15,866 nt of DNA, from positions 1 to 15,866 of the forward strand of contig JADZDZ010000196.1 in NCBI GenBank assembly GCA_020850785.1. The letters are read 5' to 3'. Below, piece by piece: positions 13,849 to 15,866 of the stretch. Positions within the stretch are counted from its first letter, which is position 1; each line of letters opens with the position of its first letter. Source of the stretch: Candidatus Sumerlaeota bacterium (GTDB lineage: Bacteria; Sumerlaeota; Sumerlaeia; SLMS01). Position numbers and translations under genes: made by a program. Under the pieces are notes generated by a model that did not search any database, was not told where the DNA came from, and saw nothing but the letters and a program-made list of their open reading frames with translations.

Positions 13849-15557
13849 GCGAGCGCCTCCAGGTCCGCATTCGGCGGCGCACCTTTTTCGCGCGCCTTTC
13901 GATACCATTGCAGGGCCGCAGCGGTGTCCTTCTCCATCCTGAGCGCAAGCAGCGCGCGATTGAGATAAACGTTTCGCGTTTCATTGCCGCCGTCGCTGAA
14001 TTGCCTTAGGAGCGACTGCGCGGCGTCGCGATTTCCGCGACTGAATTCGACGATGGCCGCGCGAAGCATCGCGTCGTTGCGAAAGAGCGGAATCTGCGAC
14101 GCATCGCGGTAGGTGGCGACGGCCTCATCATTCCTGCCGAGCGCAAACTGCACGCGCGCAAGGGCCATCAGGTTGTTGCCCACCGCTTCGCTTGGCGGCT
14201 GCGGACCCACCAGCGGCGCCGCGAAGTGCGCTTCCGCCTCCTTGAGTTTCCCGCGACGTTCCTCAATCCCGCCAAGATACATGTGCGCATTGCGATTGGT
14301 GGGCTCAAGCTCCACCACGCGCGTCCAGAGGGACTCGGACGATATCCAGTAGAGTGATTGGCGAAGCGACAGCAAGGTGATGACGACGACCACGCCGAGC
14401 GGGAGAACCGCGAGGATGCGCGCGCCACTTTGCGTTCTCGCGCCAAGCGCCGCAAGAACCGCCGCAGCGGCAATGCCCAAGCCCGCCATCCCCTGATAGG
14501 TGTAACGATCCGCGAGGGTGAACTGACCGCCGAGCAGCGGAAGACTGCTGCTGCCGACGAAAAACAAAATGCCAACGGCGGCAAGCAGCGCCAGCCTCGT
14601 GCGCCTGAAGAGACCGACGAAAACCACAACGGCCACGGGAAGAAGAAACATCACTCCCGCCACCGTGAAGCCCGCCGCCTGACCCACCTGCGGCCCATAG
14701 GACGGATTGAGATTCAACGGCCACAGCAGCAGCCAGACGTAAAATCCCATCAACTTGATGCCGCGCCCAATGAGCGTGGTGATGCTCAGCATGCCCAACG
14801 ATTGGGCGCTGCTGCCGATGGCACTGTTCAAAACAAGATACACAACGAGCGCGAAAACGCCCGCAACCGCCGTGAAGATGGCGCTGCGTGGGGGCCGTTG
14901 CGACTTCATCAGGAAAAGCATGCAGGCAATGAGCGGCACCGCGACGGCGATTTCCTTCGAAAGCAATGACGCGACGAAGCACCCCACCGCTGCGAATGCG
15001 AGGAGCGGAGCGAACTTCGATGGCTGGAAGAGTTTCGCAAAGGCGTGGAAGCCGAGCATCATGAAGAACCAGCCCAGCACCGCCGGCCGCGCGGCGGGCC
15101 ACAGGACGCTTTCGCATTGAATGGGATGCAGCGCGAAAAGCGCGGCGCCCGCGAAGGCTGCGATGCTGCGTTGCGATGCTTCCGGCAGCAGAATCAGCAG
15201 CAGACGAAACAGCATGAGGGTATTCGCTGCATGAAGGACGAAATTCGTCAGGTGATAGAGAAAGGGATGAACACCCGCGACCGCATATTCAAGAATGAAT
15301 AGGATGTCGATCAGCGGACGATAGTAGGGATACTGGTAGGCGTCGGAGAAGAGGATGCAGCGCGCGAAGAACGCCTTCGGAAGCGTGGCAAGGTCGGCGA
15401 TGGGGCCGTCGGGCCGGATCACCAGATTGTCATCCCAGAAAAGCTCCGCGAACGTGAATGGCCAAAAGGCCACGAAAAGGAGCGCGAGCAGCAGCAGCGC
15501 CGCAGTGCGGGGATTCGCGAGCTTTTCCACAATCTGGGACGATGATCCGCTGCGCAC
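13830..15557 (-). CDS. TMTC-like GT-C membrane glycosyltransferase with C-terminal TPRs
   Basis: 575 residues. The N-terminal 400 hold about ten to twelve membrane segments; the C-terminal 160 are soluble TPR-like repeats (about 421-455, 458-490, 493-520, 527-560). The architecture and motifs match the GT-C family related to TMTC O-mannosyltransferases, which use polyprenol-phosphate sugars on the outer membrane face. They are F-W-D-D-N (40-44, likely catalytic acidic pair in the first loop), Y-Y-R-P-L (78-82), H-L-T-N-F-V-L-H (102-109), A-L-H-P-I-Q-C-E-S-V (142-151), L-S-K-E (199-202) and A-D-R-Y-T-Y (349-354). The TPRs probably bind protein acceptors. The start is GTG at 15557 without a strong ribosome-binding site. 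A role in protein glycosylation with the neighbouring lipid kinase is inference. Confidence 0.83.
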   Translation of the reverse strand: MRSGSSSQIVEKLANPRTAALLLLALLFVAFWPFTFAELFWDDNLVIRPDGPIADLATLPKAFFARCILFSDAYQYPYYRPLIDILFILEYAVAGVHPFLYHLTNFVLHAANTLMLFRLLLILLPEASQRSIAAFAGAALFALHPIQCESVLWPAARPAVLGWFFMMLGFHAFAKLFQPSKFAPLLAFAAVGCFVASLLSKEIAVAVPLIACMLFLMKSQRPPRSAIFTAVAGVFALVVYLVLNSAIGSSAQSLGMLSITTLIGRGIKLMGFYVWLLLWPLNLNPSYGPQVGQAAGFTVAGVMFLLPVAVVVFVGLFRRTRLALLAAVGILFFVGSSSLPLLGGQFTLADRYTYQGMAGLGIAAAAVLAALGARTQSGARILAVLPLGVVVVITLLSLRQSLYWISSESLWTRVVELEPTNRNAHMYLGGIEERRGKLKEAEAHFAAPLVGPQPPSEAVGNNLMALARVQFALGRNDEAVATYRDASQIPLFRNDAMLRAAIVEFSRGNRDAAQSLLRQFSDGGNETRNVYLNRALLALRMEKDTAAALQWYRKAREKGAPPNADLEALAQAPSN

Positions 15558-15594
15558 GGGAATGGTGTCCGTCGTTTTTGATGGTTCTGACGCA

Positions 15595-15604
15595 ACCTAT
15601 ATGG
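15595..15604. promoter_or_regulatory. Candidate -10 element of the polyphosphate-kinase gene
   Basis: ACCTATATGG lies in the 92-bp gap between the divergent GT-C and PPK2 genes. The same 10 bases occur at 4014-4023 before clpC. TATATG fits a -10 box moderately (4/6); the -35 position reads TTTTTG and is poor. Confidence 0.25.
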
Positions 15605-15649
15605 TTGGCTGTGTCACCGATGCAAGCGGCGACAGGAAAAGGGAAACCG

Positions 15650-15866
15650 ATGGGCAAATTCGAAAGTGCACTGAAAAAATTCCGAATCACGGGTGGAAAG
15701 AAATTCCGACTGCGGGACTTCAACCCCGCCTGGCACGGCATGGGCAGGGGCGCGTCGAAGGAGGAACTGGACGCAGCGGCGGAGGAAATGAAGAAGAAGG
15801 ACCTGCCACGCCTGTCCGACTTGCAGGAAAAACTCTACGCGTCAAACCAGTGGTCGCTGCTGCTGA
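15650..15866 (+). CDS. PPK2-family polyphosphate kinase, 5' part
   Basis: The ATG at 15650 follows a purine-rich AGGAAAAGGG site. The frame is open to the right edge (72 codons). The visible part matches the N-terminus of PPK2-type polyphosphate:nucleotide phosphotransferases: a basic K-F-R-L-R-D-F segment (18-24), then D-L-P-R-L-S-D-L-Q-E-K-L-Y-A (51-64) and W-S-L-L-L (68-72), which in the family directly precedes the Walker A loop. That loop lies beyond the window, so the catalytic part cannot be checked. Enzymes of this family move phosphate between polyphosphate and nucleoside mono- or diphosphates; the subclass cannot be decided. Confidence 0.85.
   Translation, partial: MGKFESALKKFRITGGKKFRLRDFNPAWHGMGRGASKEELDAAAEEMKKKDLPRLSDLQEKLYASNQWSLLL

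Noticed and set aside
14358..14969. Plus-strand open frame (203 codons) inside the GT-C gene
   Set aside because: Its product is low-complexity and rich in Arg/Gln/His, typical of an antisense shadow of a membrane protein gene.
15524..15532. TTTTCCACA, a further DnaA-box-like site
   Set aside because: A single copy inside the GT-C coding sequence is expected by chance and is not part of a cluster.

Overview
The window looks like a stretch of chromosome from a GC-rich bacterium with a Gram-negative-like envelope: it carries a WaaP/RIO-like kinase, a secreted STN-domain protein and a TMTC-like membrane glycosyltransferase. It also carries mcsA-mcsB-clpC, a set best known from Firmicutes, but without ctsR. 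That mixture would fit an under-studied phylum such as Sumerlaeota or a PVC relative. This placement is inference; nothing in the window fixes it. Genes are densely packed and there is no IS element, CRISPR array, tRNA or rRNA.

Layout. 1-2059 (minus): a three-gene cluster of a RIO/Kdo-type small kinase, a DinB-fold protein started by an ATGA overlap, and an unrecognised helical protein that runs off the left edge. 2228-6643 (plus): mcsA, mcsB and clpC, ended by a strong intrinsic terminator (6669-6703). 6704-7048: an unusual AT-rich gap with a bulged inverted repeat and three DnaA-box-like TTTCCACA sites around a dyad. 7049-7651 (plus): a divergent ClpP-fold protease, closed by a second strong terminator. 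7785-10085 (plus): a DNA polymerase III delta-prime-like clamp-loader subunit with an acidic insert, then deoxyribose-phosphate aldolase with an N-terminal helix resembling a bacterial-microcompartment encapsulation peptide. 10194-11916 (minus): rplU-rpmA with a terminator, then a secreted STN-domain protein. 12095-13848 (plus): a GT4 glycosyltransferase translationally coupled to a polyprenol/diacylglycerol-kinase-like membrane protein. 13830-15557 (minus): a TMTC-like GT-C glycosyltransferase with TPRs, overlapping the kinase gene tail to tail. 15650-end (plus): the start of a PPK2-family polyphosphate kinase.

How the genes may work together: McsA/McsB would mark damaged proteins by arginine phosphorylation, ClpC would recognise and unfold them, and the ClpP-like protease next door is a candidate partner. 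ClpC keeps the arginine-phosphate recognition glutamates and a ClpP-docking tripeptide. The most interesting leads are this degradation set with its divergent ClpP, the tagged DeoC, and the possible DnaA-binding region between clpC and the ClpP-like gene.
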